From: Nanobdellati archaeon
GTDB taxonomy: Archaea; B1Sed10-29; JAGVWA01
NCBI GenBank assembly: GCA_018304505.1
Contig: JAGVWA010000006.1
Span: 1-43,998, forward strand
DNA: 43,998 bases
Direction of reading: 5' to 3'
The position numbers and the translations under genes were made by a program. The notes below the pieces were generated by a model that saw only the letters and a list, made by a program, of their open reading frames with translations, had not been told where the DNA came from and did no database searches. Numbering within the stretch: the stretch's first letter is position 1; each line of letters starts with the position of its first letter. This document shows, one piece after another, positions 18,355 through 26,348 of this stretch.

Positions 18355-19065
18355 ATGAGTATATCGATAATAATTCCTGTACACAATGAAATATCTAGGC
18401 TTGAGGATTGTGTAAAAAATGTTGAAAAACAGCTCGGGCGACGTGATTTCGAGATCTTGCTGATGGAGGATGCGTCTACCGACGGAACCGCTGATCTTGC
18501 AGCTGATCTAGCGAAGGGGGATAAACGGATTAAGCATATTCATTCAAATATAAAGATGGGAAAAGGCAATGCAATAAAGCGTGGTTTTCAGCTCGCTACA
18601 GGGAGAATTTTGGCTTTCCTTGATTCCGATGAATCAACAGACACCAGTTATCTCCCCCTCTTAATTGAAACAGCTGAAAAGCACGGCATTGCCATTGGGT
18701 CCAGATACATGCGAGGGAGCAAGGCAAAGCGCATCTTTAAGAGAAACGTTATAAGTCGAGTATATAATCTGCTTTTGGCGATTTTATTTAGCTCAAAAAT
18801 CAAGGATCACCAGTGTGGGTTCAAAGCTTTTAAAAAGGAGATTGCCTATAAGCTTATAAAAGAGTGTAGGAATGACAGATGGTCCTTTGATACTGAAATG
18901 CTTCTACTGGCTCAGCGTCAAAAATACCCTGTAACGGAAATTCCTGTGCTATGGGATGAACATCCAGACACCACAAATATACATGTCGTAAGGGACTCGA
19001 TACGATTCATTATAGATATTATAAAGCTAAGGGTACGTTTCTGGACCCAGGGCTCAACAGCGTAA
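18355..19065 (+). CDS. Dolichyl-phosphate sugar synthase-like GT2 glycosyltransferase
   Basis: About 236 residues, the size of a stand-alone DPM1/AglD catalytic domain. The N terminus is SIIIPVHNE, followed by LLMEDASTDGTADLA, GKGNAIKRGFQLATG and the metal-binding LAFLDSDEST (DxD-type). A conserved C-terminal block is HQCGFKAFK and WSFDTEMLLLAQ. These enzymes load hexose from a nucleotide sugar onto polyprenyl phosphate at the cytoplasmic face. There is no C-terminal membrane domain, but the UPF0104 protein encoded immediately upstream could provide it. Its product could be the donor for the GT-C protein at 15247-17196. Confidence 0.85.
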   Translation: MSISIIIPVHNEISRLEDCVKNVEKQLGRRDFEILLMEDASTDGTADLAADLAKGDKRIKHIHSNIKMGKGNAIKRGFQLATGRILAFLDSDESTDTSYLPLLIETAEKHGIAIGSRYMRGSKAKRIFKRNVISRVYNLLLAILFSSKIKDHQCGFKAFKKEIAYKLIKECRNDRWSFDTEMLLLAQRQKYPVTEIPVLWDEHPDTTNIHVVRDSIRFIIDIIKLRVRFWTQGSTA

Positions 19066-19075
19066 CGTGATAAAT

Positions 19076-20182
19076 ATGAAGAAAAGTTTTTACCCAAAGT
19101 TCATGCTGAAATTGCTCACCACTCGGGCATTCAAACAAATAGGGTATCCAAAACAGGTCCCTTACAAGCTAACTTTCGTAGTCACTAATAAGTGTAATTC
19201 CCATTGTGAAACCTGTTTCATTTGGGACATATACCGGCAAGACGTCACCAAACTCAAGGATGAGTTGAAAACGGAAGAGTTCACCAAAATCTTAGATTCA
19301 ATGAAAAATGACTTATTCTGGCTCAACATTACCGGTGGAGAACCGACAATGCGCACTGACCTGCCGGATATTGTAAAATACGCATCTGACAACTGCAAAA
19401 ACCTTGGCATGATAAACTTCCCATGCAATGGAATTGTCCCGCGGATAGTCATTGACTCGTACACAAAGATTATTGAATCAGTGCGGTCAGACATTGATGT
19501 GTATGTAACCCTGAGTTTGGATGGCCCTAAAGAGGTTCATGACAAGGTTCGGGGCACAGCAGGCAACTATGATTCAGTAATGGCCTGTTTTGAGGGCCTG
19601 AAAAAGCTTGAAGAAAAGCACAAAAACTTTCATATAAATTTTCAAGCAACAGTAAGTAAGCTGAACATTGATTCAATAAAGGGACACATAGATGATATTT
19701 ACAAGCTTGCTGACTTCAACATAATAACATTTGCCCAAGAAGCTTACTTGTTTAAGAACAAGAACAAGAGCATAACAATTGTCGGTCAAGATACGTATAA
19801 GAAAAAACTCGTAGATGCAATACACTATGCTCTTGAAAAAATCAAGGTTGACACGCCTCAAAAAGTTATACAAAAAATTTATCTTAAATTGGCTATTGAG
19901 TTCCTCCAAACTGGAAAACTGCCCATAGCGTGTTCTTCCTCATTTGCAACCGTGACAGTTGATCCGTATGGCGAAGTGACGCCATGCCCGTTCATGGGAA
20001 CGTCTGTAGGAAACTTAAAAAACTACAACTACAACATGAAGCAAGTAATGTATGACCATGAAGCAGTAAAACTTCAAAACCAGTTAAGGAAGGGCAAGTG
20101 CCCGGAGTGCTGGATGAACTGTGAAGCCTATCCGAGTATCTTCGATCAGTTTTTGCCAGCTATGATAAAGTACGCTACGTGA
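19076..20182 (+). CDS. Radical SAM/SPASM-type enzyme
   Basis: A 368-residue radical SAM protein. The 4Fe-4S cluster motif is TNKCNSHCETC (Cys40, Cys44, Cys47), followed by LNITGGEPTMR (the GGE motif) and LSLDGPKEVHDKVRG. The C-terminal part has a SPASM/twitch-like set of cysteines: one at CSSSFATVTVDPYGEVTPCPFMG and a CPECWMNC cluster, expected to bind one or two additional clusters. Related enzymes modify peptides, lipids or cofactors. In this locus a sugar or polyprenyl-lipid substrate is possible. The start ATG at 19076 lies 10 nt after the previous stop; a GTG at 19067 is an alternative. Confidence 0.8.
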   Translation: MKKSFYPKFMLKLLTTRAFKQIGYPKQVPYKLTFVVTNKCNSHCETCFIWDIYRQDVTKLKDELKTEEFTKILDSMKNDLFWLNITGGEPTMRTDLPDIVKYASDNCKNLGMINFPCNGIVPRIVIDSYTKIIESVRSDIDVYVTLSLDGPKEVHDKVRGTAGNYDSVMACFEGLKKLEEKHKNFHINFQATVSKLNIDSIKGHIDDIYKLADFNIITFAQEAYLFKNKNKSITIVGQDTYKKKLVDAIHYALEKIKVDTPQKVIQKIYLKLAIEFLQTGKLPIACSSSFATVTVDPYGEVTPCPFMGTSVGNLKNYNYNMKQVMYDHEAVKLQNQLRKGKCPECWMNCEAYPSIFDQFLPAMIKYAT

Positions 20183-20192
20183 AGTGAGGCAA

Positions 20193-21503
20193 ATGAAAGC
20201 AGTATTCATGGATGTCGACACTAAAGAAACAATTGTCCCTATCAACAAGGACTTTGCCAATGGATTCGGTATTCGTCCGAGGATTGGGAATTCATTATTG
20301 GCAAGGTTTCTAGAGCACATGCGAGGTAAGGAAAAGGTGCCGTTGTTCTCATTTGCTCAAGGTGCGGCAATGCTGCATGCAAATGGTTTTGAGGTTTCTT
20401 ATTCCTTAAATGAAATTCCAGGCGAAGCTGACTTGGTGATGTTCGCGCCTGCAATGGCAAATCATAAATCTGAAATAAAGAAGATGCATGAAGTCAAAGA
20501 AAGAGTGCCTGGCGTAAAAGTAGGGGTAATGGGTACGTTCGCAACCGTTAGGCCAGATGTGTTTGTAGAACACGCTGATTTTGTTATAGCCGGAGAGCCC
20601 GAAGAGGCATTACAAAAAATCAAGGGCAAAGACTCAATTCCACAAGGTATTGTAAAAAGCGAGTCACTTATGGATCTTGATGCATTGCCATTCCCAAAAT
20701 GGGACATCTTTGACTACAAGAAATTTACCTTCAAGCCGATCATTAGGGAAACGCCATTCGGATTCATATTATCGCAAAGAACATGCCCGTATGGATGTTA
20801 CTATTGCCCTTATCGATTTGGTGGAAAATACAGACAAAAGAGTCCGGAGAGAACTGTAGAAGAAGTCGAACATCTTGTAAATAGGTATGGTGTTAAAGGA
20901 ATCATGTTTCGGGATCCGATTTTCAGCATGAGCAGAGAGCGGGCGGAGAAAATCGCCAAGCTCTTAATAGAAAAAAATCTGGGAATAAAGTTTGTCATTG
21001 AAACGCGACTAGATAGGCTCGACAAGGAGCTTGTAGATCTACTCTATGAAGCAGGGGTTAGGGTAATAAAGATTGGCGTAGAATCAGCAGACAAAAAAAT
21101 GCTCGTAAGGTCGAGAAGATTGCCAATAGAAATCCAGCATCAAGAAGACATGATTGGCTATTGTGATAAAAAGGGCATAAAGATAGTTGCTTTTTACATA
21201 ATTGGCCTGCCTGATGATACCAAAGACAATGTCCTGAACACAATTGAGTACGCGAAAAGGATCAACACCCACGGTGCACAATTCACTGTATGTACCCCTT
21301 ACCCAGGAACCCCTTATTTTGAAGAGGTAAAAGACTTGATTGACGACCATAATCTCGAGCACTACGATTCATTTACCCCTGTATTCAACCATCCGAATTT
21401 AACCAAAGACGAGATATATTCCCTTAAAGAAAAAGCTTATTTGAGCTATTACATTAGGCCAAAGTACGTTTTATCATACATACGGCGGAGTTTAAAGGCG
21501 TGA
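20193..21503 (+). CDS. Radical SAM protein with B12-binding-like N-terminal domain
   Basis: A 436-residue protein. The N-terminal 150 residues resemble a cobalamin-binding Rossmann domain (AAMLHANGFEV, ADLVMFAPAM, GVMGTFATVRPD, ADFVIAGEPEEAL), but the DxHxxG cobalt-ligating motif is not visible. The radical SAM core begins with SQRTCPYGCYYCPYRFGG, followed by IMFRDPIFSM, GIKFVIETRLDRL, IKIGVESAD and FYIIGLPDDT. This BchE/HpnP-like class performs methylations, cyclisations and lipid modifications. It is co-directional with the SPASM enzyme 10 nt upstream and overlaps the SDR gene, so the three are probably one functional set. GTGAGG upstream supports ATG 20193. Confidence 0.8.
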   Translation: MKAVFMDVDTKETIVPINKDFANGFGIRPRIGNSLLARFLEHMRGKEKVPLFSFAQGAAMLHANGFEVSYSLNEIPGEADLVMFAPAMANHKSEIKKMHEVKERVPGVKVGVMGTFATVRPDVFVEHADFVIAGEPEEALQKIKGKDSIPQGIVKSESLMDLDALPFPKWDIFDYKKFTFKPIIRETPFGFILSQRTCPYGCYYCPYRFGGKYRQKSPERTVEEVEHLVNRYGVKGIMFRDPIFSMSRERAEKIAKLLIEKNLGIKFVIETRLDRLDKELVDLLYEAGVRVIKIGVESADKKMLVRSRRLPIEIQHQEDMIGYCDKKGIKIVAFYIIGLPDDTKDNVLNTIEYAKRINTHGAQFTVCTPYPGTPYFEEVKDLIDDHNLEHYDSFTPVFNHPNLTKDEIYSLKEKAYLSYYIRPKYVLSYIRRSLKA

Positions 21504-22381
21504 AGATTCTCATTACCGGCGCAACAGGTTTTATTGGGCAAAACCTAGTTATGGCCCTTGCAAAAAAAAGCAAACACAATATAAGCGTACTGGTGAGGAA
21601 AACGGGAGCGTTTCCTGATAATGTACAAGTTATTCTCGGTAACCTCGTAGATTCTGAATCTTTAATGAAAGCTACAAAAAACATTGATGTTATCGTACAT
21701 TTAGCAGCATATGTAAACATAAAAAACAGAAGGCATTCAGAGCAAACAAATATTATTGGGCTAGAAAACATGCTTAAAGCAGCAAAACAAAATAAGGTTC
21801 GCCATTTTATCTTCTTCAGCACGGCTGTCATAACTTCGGAAATTCCGGGGGTATATACGCAACACAAGAAAATCGGTGAGGACTTAGTTAGGAGGAACAG
21901 CTTGCCTTATACAATAATTAGGCCATCATTGGTTTATGGGCAATATGACAACAAGAACTTTGGACGTATGATAGCCTTAATCAAGAGGCATCCGATAGTG
22001 CCTATTGTCGGCTCGGGGAAAGCGAAAACTCAGCCTGTGTTAGTAGATGACTTGGTAGATGTCACCATTAAGGCAATCGAAAAGAAACCGCAGAATAAAG
22101 TGTATTTCATTGCTGGGCCGGAATCAATTACAGTGAATGAAATGATAAAATTAGTGGCGAATCAGCTCGGTGTTACACGCCATATCATTCATATTCCAAT
22201 TCCGATTGCGTTAGGTGGCCTGAAGTTTTATCTATTTTTTTCTAGGTATCCAAAAATAATCAAAGAACAAATTGTTAGAATGAATGAAGATAAGGTCTAT
22301 GATATAACAGCTGCTCAGAACGACTTTGGGTTTAAGCCAAAAAACTTCGCGTCAGGAATTAGGTTTCTCAAGCGAAGTTAA
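21500..22381 (+). CDS. NAD(P)-dependent extended SDR (epimerase/reductase)
   Basis: A 293-residue Rossmann-fold protein with ITGATGFIGQNL at the N terminus, VIVHLAAYV, FFSTAVI and the active-site Tyr-x3-Lys in YTQHKKIGE, followed by TIIRPSLVYGQYDN. It resembles NAD-dependent epimerases and the NDUFA9/hopanoid-associated sugar epimerase group. The GTG start overlaps the stop of the upstream radical SAM gene by 4 nt (GTGA), a sign of coupled translation. This pairs it with that enzyme: a radical step followed by a redox or epimerisation step is a reasonable reading, but inferred. Confidence 0.8.
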   Translation: MKILITGATGFIGQNLVMALAKKSKHNISVLVRKTGAFPDNVQVILGNLVDSESLMKATKNIDVIVHLAAYVNIKNRRHSEQTNIIGLENMLKAAKQNKVRHFIFFSTAVITSEIPGVYTQHKKIGEDLVRRNSLPYTIIRPSLVYGQYDNKNFGRMIALIKRHPIVPIVGSGKAKTQPVLVDDLVDVTIKAIEKKPQNKVYFIAGPESITVNEMIKLVANQLGVTRHIIHIPIPIALGGLKFYLFFSRYPKIIKEQIVRMNEDKVYDITAAQNDFGFKPKNFASGIRFLKRS

Positions 22382-22389
22382 AGTAAAAA

Positions 22390-22956
22390 CTAGATAACAA
22401 ACAGCAATGCAGACACCGTTATCGGCACCAACAAATTGTCGTCCAGCACCGCGAACAGCTCAATAAGTGCAGCGGCAAAGCAAGTGATAAATGCGACTAT
22501 TGGGGTTATAATAAAACTCACCGCTATAAAGCTACCGAAAAAACCCGCAAGGAACCCTTCAAGCGTCTTCTTTCCATGTATCTTGTGTTTCCCGTAAATC
22601 TTTCCAAATATTGTCGAGAAAGAATCGCCTATAGCCAGAATAATCATTGCAATGAACACCGCATCTTTTGGAAAAAACAGCAACGATACCAGCGCGCCCG
22701 TGATAAATGTGATGGCCCCAGTGCCCGGCCACACGCGCTTTCGCTCGAAATTCTTGAGTAACCACGATACTACCGGAATGCGCTTGTTGAACTTGGCCTC
22801 GCGCGAAACCAAAATAGCTATTATCAACATTCCACTGAGCAAGTTTATCAGCTCGGTTCTGTCAAAAATAAAAATCAGATAAGCAATGAACAGGCCAAAA
22901 ACTAAGTGAAACACGTTACGCTTAATTTCAAAACCAATTACTCGCTGTGTCGCCAT
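22390..22956 (-). CDS. Dolichol/phytol-kinase-like CTP-dependent lipid kinase (SEC59 family)
   Basis: A 188-residue membrane protein with about six helices. The conserved region is AIGDSFSTIFGKIYGK followed by KKTLEGFLAGFFGS, the signature of SEC59, phytol kinase and related CTP-dependent polyprenol kinases. It would phosphorylate a polyprenol, making or recycling the lipid carrier used by the GlcNAc-1-phosphate transferase. The N-terminal region (RNVFHLVFGLF) also matches the family. A TATA-like TTTATA on the minus strand at 22979-22988 lies about 27 nt before the ATG, giving a leaderless transcript. It is convergent with the SDR gene. Confidence 0.8.
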   Translation of the reverse strand: MATQRVIGFEIKRNVFHLVFGLFIAYLIFIFDRTELINLLSGMLIIAILVSREAKFNKRIPVVSWLLKNFERKRVWPGTGAITFITGALVSLLFFPKDAVFIAMIILAIGDSFSTIFGKIYGKHKIHGKKTLEGFLAGFFGSFIAVSFIITPIVAFITCFAAALIELFAVLDDNLLVPITVSALLFVI

Positions 22957-23038
22957 GCATTATAATATAAGTTGGGGGTATAAATATCATGAGTATCACA
23001 AGCTTTTTATTCTCAATCCAGCAGAACCATAATTAGTT

Positions 23039-23146
23039 GGGCCCGTGGCTTAGCCTGGCAGAGCGCCGGTCTTATATGACACGTTCTGGTATATCCAGTT
23101 GTCTTGAGACAACCGGAGGTCCTTGGTTCGAATCCGAGCGGGCCCA
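23039..23146 (+). tRNA. tRNA-Ile (anticodon UAU) with a 34-nt intron
   Basis: A full cloverleaf: acceptor GGGCCCG (23039-23045) with CGGGCCC (23139-23145), D stem GCTT/GAGC, anticodon stem CCGGT (23066-23070) with ACCGG (23112-23116), variable AGGTC, T arm CTTGG-TTCGAAT-CCGAG, discriminator A at 23146, no CCA. The anticodon loop CTTATA (23071-23076) plus A (23111) is split by an intron at 23077-23110, the canonical 37/38 position. Around it a bulge-helix-bulge can be drawn: CTTA pairs with TGAG, three-base bulges TAT and ACA, inner helix GACA/TGTC. The anticodon at 23073-23075 is TAT, reading AUA. Short variable arm excludes Leu and Ser. Confidence 0.88.
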
Positions 23147-23165
23147 CTAGAGGGGGTTTCACATG

Positions 23166-23329
23166 CAACGAAGCATAGCTTCGTTGATGATTTGAAAAAC
23201 AGTGTTTTTCAAATCCCCTTCGATCCCTGACGCACTGCACTTGCCGGTGGCGAGGCAGAGCAGTTCTTTGATTTTGAAAAGAGGGGCTTGGGCTCATTCT
23301 ATCCCTGAAGTGGGGGCTTCGCCCCCACT
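23166..23329. repeat. Cluster of short perfect stem-loops
   Basis: Between the tRNA and argF, three near-perfect inverted repeats with three-base loops are visible: 23166-23186 (9-bp stem CAACGAAGC, loop ATA), 23189-23215 (12-bp stem GATTTGAAAAAC, loop AGT) and 23309-23329 (9-bp stem AGTGGGGGC, loop TTC). A weaker GCC-TTC-GGC hairpin follows near 23345. The motif CCCTGA occurs three times between or beside them. No protein frame is convincing here. They could be terminators, a structured RNA, or dispersed palindromic repeats. Confidence 0.6.
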
Positions 23330-23414
23330 ACCCCTGACGTGCGCCTTCGGCAGCATTTATCATGATGCGAAGCTGAGCAGTACCTTTTTATGTATGGTTT
23401 TCTTTCAGCAACTG

Positions 23415-24314
23415 ATGAGCAATTTTCTCTCAGTCACAGACCGGACAAAGCAGGAATTCAACGCAATAATTGATAACGCAATCGAGCTGAAGAAAAGTTA
23501 TGCAAAGCACCGCGATGTGTTCAAAGGCAAAACTCTATTGATGTACTTTGAAAAGCCCAGCACGCGCACCCGCCTCAGCTTCGAGTCCGGCTTCGCGAAG
23601 CTTGGCGGCCACCCGATTTTCTTCACAGGCGGGCACATCAGCTCTGGAAAAGAAGACTTGCGAGACACGGCAGAGATGTACAGCAGGTTCACGGACCTCG
23701 TGGTGGCGCGTGTGTATTCCCATGAGGCCCTGGTCGAGCTTGCAAGGCATTCCAAAATACCGATTATCAATGGCCTTAGCGACCTTGAGCATCCGTGCCA
23801 GGCGTTGGCGGATTTAATGACGGTAAAAGAGCACAGGGGTTTTGAAAACACAACGCTGGCATACATCGGAGATGGAAACAACGTTGCCAATTCACTGGCG
23901 CTCGCGTGCGCGTATACTGGCGTTAAGTTCAAAATCGCGACCCCTAAAGGGTACGAGATGAGCAAAGACATCGCAGCCAAGGCAAAAGCGCTTGGCGGCA
24001 ACATTGAAGCCTTCAACGATGCTAAGCAAGCGGTCCAGGGTGCCGATTTTGTGTACACTGACGTCTGGGTTTCAATGGGTGATGAGAAGGAGGAGCGGCA
24101 GAGGTTGAGTGCATTTAAAGATTATCAGGTCAATGGCGAGCTGATGAAAATCGCTAGCCTTGGAGCGAAGTTCATGCATTGCTTGCCAGCAATAAAGGGA
24201 AAAGAAGTCACTGCAGAAGTGTTTTCATCGCCGCAGTCGATCGTTTACGATCAGGCTGAGAACAGGATGCATGCGCAGAATGCACTGATGATGCACCTGC
24301 TTGAAAAGCATTAG
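23415..24314 (+). CDS. argF: Ornithine carbamoyltransferase
   Basis: Joins carbamoyl phosphate and ornithine to citrulline in arginine synthesis (or the reverse in catabolism). The 299-residue length is normal. Diagnostic motifs are STRTR (residues 49-53, carbamoyl phosphate), HPCQ (126-129), DVWVSMG (216-222) and HCLP (255-258, ornithine side). The start ATG at 23415 is chosen because MSNFLSVTDRTKQEFN is the family N terminus; a longer upstream frame through the stem-loop region is not homologous. A TTTTTATG element near 23385 could be the promoter, giving a leaderless mRNA. No other arginine genes are visible here, so the direction in vivo is unknown. Confidence 0.95.
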   Translation: MSNFLSVTDRTKQEFNAIIDNAIELKKSYAKHRDVFKGKTLLMYFEKPSTRTRLSFESGFAKLGGHPIFFTGGHISSGKEDLRDTAEMYSRFTDLVVARVYSHEALVELARHSKIPIINGLSDLEHPCQALADLMTVKEHRGFENTTLAYIGDGNNVANSLALACAYTGVKFKIATPKGYEMSKDIAAKAKALGGNIEAFNDAKQAVQGADFVYTDVWVSMGDEKEERQRLSAFKDYQVNGELMKIASLGAKFMHCLPAIKGKEVTAEVFSSPQSIVYDQAENRMHAQNALMMHLLEKH

Positions 24315-24325
24315 AAGCAGACAAC

Positions 24326-24964
24326 TCATTGCCAGTAAACATTTTCGTGGCCACTTACTTTTTTATCAAGATTTACAAGAAACTTTTCATCAGCAAGTTC
24401 TAGTAGGGGTAAGTCCCGCAGCTCGTCAGAAAATGCCATAGCAACATCTCCGAATCTCTGTTTGACCATGTCTGCCTTTGCCTGGTTCTCGCAATTCTCT
24501 CCGTCAATTATGTTTGTTATTTTCCCATCAATTACCCCGATTTTTGTGCATATTAGCTCATCTGCGCCAGTTTTTTTGTAAATCGGCAGCATGTAGTAAT
24601 CGAGCGATGCGGTCGCAATAACGACTTTGTAGCCTTGCCGCTTTAGTTTTTTTATTTCGGTTAGCGCATCCTTCATCAGGTTTTTCTCATGCAGCTTCCA
24701 GAATTCTTCAACATATGTTTGTAGTGTTTTTATTGGGATGTTCCTGATCGCTAACAATATTTGTTGTTTTGCTGTTGCTGCAGGTATGAGGTTTAGTTTG
24801 TACAAGAGATAAACGATTGCGTGGTATGGCCCCCACAGTATTTTTGCAGGATACTTATTTAGAGTGAATAAATAAAAGTCTATCAGCGCGTCGCCTTTGT
24901 AGATAGTTCCGTCGAAATCGAAAACAGCAACCTTAGTTTTTGGGGTTTTGTTCATAAGAATCAC
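24326..24964 (-). CDS. HAD-superfamily phosphatase (subfamily IB, SerB-like)
   Basis: A 212-residue HAD hydrolase with the nucleophile motif VFDFDGT (Asp16, Asp18), an alpha-helical cap, motif II VVIATAS, and motif IV SDELRDLPLLELA. This is the subfamily IB pattern of phosphoserine phosphatase and related small phosphatases. The substrate is not evident. A GTG start at 24964 overlaps the fibrillarin stop by 4 nt (GTGA), as at the other junctions of this operon; ATG at 24955 is an alternative. It is last in the four-gene box C/D operon, so a role linked to RNA modification is possible only by context. Confidence 0.78.
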   Translation of the reverse strand: MILMNKTPKTKVAVFDFDGTIYKGDALIDFYLFTLNKYPAKILWGPYHAIVYLLYKLNLIPAATAKQQILLAIRNIPIKTLQTYVEEFWKLHEKNLMKDALTEIKKLKRQGYKVVIATASLDYYMLPIYKKTGADELICTKIGVIDGKITNIIDGENCENQAKADMVKQRFGDVAMAFSDELRDLPLLELADEKFLVNLDKKVSGHENVYWQ

Positions 24965-25626
24965 TTAACTTTCTTGGCGAGGATCAGCACGTGGTCCTTC
25001 TCATGGGGTGCTAGGTTGACAACTTCTTCAATGATTAAGCCAGCTTTTTTTAATGTCTCTATTTCTTGTTTGAAAATCTCCTCAGGTTTTTTAGCAACGT
25101 CGATGCTGCGCGCTTTTACAGCCATCAGCGCGTAACCATTTTTCTTGAGGTGCATGTTTGCGTTTTTAATGAGGATTTCTGCCTGGTTTTTCTGCGCCAC
25201 GTCCTGATAGACAACGTCTACCTTTTCCTCGATGAACTCTGAATAATCATCGGGATTGTTTGCATCTGCAAGAAGGGGTATGATGTTTTCCCTCTCTTCG
25301 GCCACATGCAGGAGTTTTTCGAATGGCTTTGTCGCGACATCGATGCAGATTAGAAGGCCGCTTGTGGTAATTATGTCTGATATGTGGCTGGCTGTGGTGC
25401 CCTGCGCTGCCCCGAGATATAGCACGTTGGATCCTGGTTTGATCGGCATGTGTTTGAGGCCGTTGTGAATCGCGGCGCACAGCTTCGATTTTTCAGGATT
25501 CCAGATCCTGAATTCGCGTGAGTTTTGCTTAATGATTTTCTCATCGTAAACTCTTACACCTGGAGCGATGCTCTGCGTAGCAAATTGATTCTTTATCTTG
25601 TAAACGTTCGGGAATATTTCTCTCAT
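24961..25626 (-). CDS. flpA: Fibrillarin-like rRNA/tRNA 2'-O-methyltransferase
   Basis: The catalytic subunit of the archaeal box C/D sRNP, methylating ribose 2'-OH groups of rRNA and tRNA with SAM at guide-RNA-selected sites. The 221 residues are family length. The N-terminal part has REFRIWNPEKSKLCAAI; the SAM site is VLYLGAAQGTTASHISD; then VDVVYQDVAQKNQAEI, ALMAVKARSID and a C-terminal LAPHEKDHVLIL, providing the K-D-K-H type catalytic residues. It starts with an ATGA overlap with the upstream membrane protein gene. Its usual partner Nop5 is encoded two genes upstream. Confidence 0.95.
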   Translation of the reverse strand: MREIFPNVYKIKNQFATQSIAPGVRVYDEKIIKQNSREFRIWNPEKSKLCAAIHNGLKHMPIKPGSNVLYLGAAQGTTASHISDIITTSGLLICIDVATKPFEKLLHVAEERENIIPLLADANNPDDYSEFIEEKVDVVYQDVAQKNQAEILIKNANMHLKKNGYALMAVKARSIDVAKKPEEIFKQEIETLKKAGLIIEEVVNLAPHEKDHVLILAKKVK

Positions 25627-26348
25627 TTACTCGGCCGGATAATGGTTTTTATAATTGACAGGATGATGATGAAAAACAGCAGGCTGATCGCTAATTCGTT
25701 GGCGGGGATGGCGCTCCTTTCCTGTTTTTCTTGGATGACGATGCCTGTTTTCAAGGCCGCGTCGAGTTCTTCTCGGTCGTTGCAGTACATCAAAACGTGC
25801 CCCCCGCGCACGGTTAGTGCGAGCCGTTGAACTATGGTGTTGTTTTGTAATTCTGTTGTTAGGTTGAATTCCATGGTGTCTTTTTGTCGGGAAATGTTTT
25901 CAGCGTATTTTGTGATGCCATAATTTCCGGGAATGAGGGTTGTGACAATGAATTCTTGATTTATGGGCGGCAAGAACAGGATTTCTTTTTTCGCGCAGAT
26001 AGTGTCAATGAAGCCCCGGCCGCCTAATTTGTATTCCCCGTTTCCGAGATTTGTTATGTAGTTGTTGTATTCCCCATAGAGCGTTACTTCAACAGTTTCG
26101 TTGCTGGTGTTTGATTTCCATTCGAGTATTGAGATGTCCTGGTATTTGTTCTGTAAAAACTCATAGGTGTTGTTGATGTTGAAGTTTTTGTTCATCGCCA
26201 TAGCGTGATTTCCATAGTAATATTCAGTCAGGGCGATCTGGTCTGTAAGGTTTTCCAGTATATTGTGGGTTGATGTTATTAACAGATCAGATTGTGCCGC
26301 AGTCGCTATTCCGAAGAGCAGAACAAAAACTATCAGGGTTTTGATCAT
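25623..26348 (-). CDS. Secreted single-span membrane protein of unknown function
   Basis: A 241-residue protein not recognised by family. The first 20 residues are a signal peptide or helix (IKTLIVFVLLFGIATA) and the last 30 contain a transmembrane helix (ISLLFFIIILSIIKTII) with a basic tail, so the body should face outside. The external part has several N-glycosylation sequons (NLT, NNT, NTS, NET, NIS), making it a possible AglB substrate. Both ends overlap neighbours by 4 nt (ATGA), tying it to Nop5 and fibrillarin in one operon. A box C/D link is unexpected for a surface protein; co-transcription need not mean shared function. Confidence 0.75.
   Translation of the reverse strand: MIKTLIVFVLLFGIATAAQSDLLITSTHNILENLTDQIALTEYYYGNHAMAMNKNFNINNTYEFLQNKYQDISILEWKSNTSNETVEVTLYGEYNNYITNLGNGEYKLGGRGFIDTICAKKEILFLPPINQEFIVTTLIPGNYGITKYAENISRQKDTMEFNLTTELQNNTIVQRLALTVRGGHVLMYCNDREELDAALKTGIVIQEKQERSAIPANELAISLLFFIIILSIIKTIIRPSK

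Noticed and set aside
23071-23111. Alternative splicing of the tRNA giving Leu (UAA) or Ser (UGA) anticodons
   Set aside because: The variable arm is only five bases, unlike Leu and Ser tRNAs, and the bulge-helix-bulge favours the 37/38 site; acceptor and discriminator suit Ile.
23013-23297. Minus-strand frame with LGFEPRTSG across the tRNA
   Set aside because: This peptide is a well-known artefact of translating the antisense of a tRNA T-arm; the tRNA on the plus strand explains the sequence.
23202-23414. Long N-terminal extension of ornithine carbamoyltransferase
   Set aside because: It runs through the stem-loop cluster and has no homology; the family start is at 23415.
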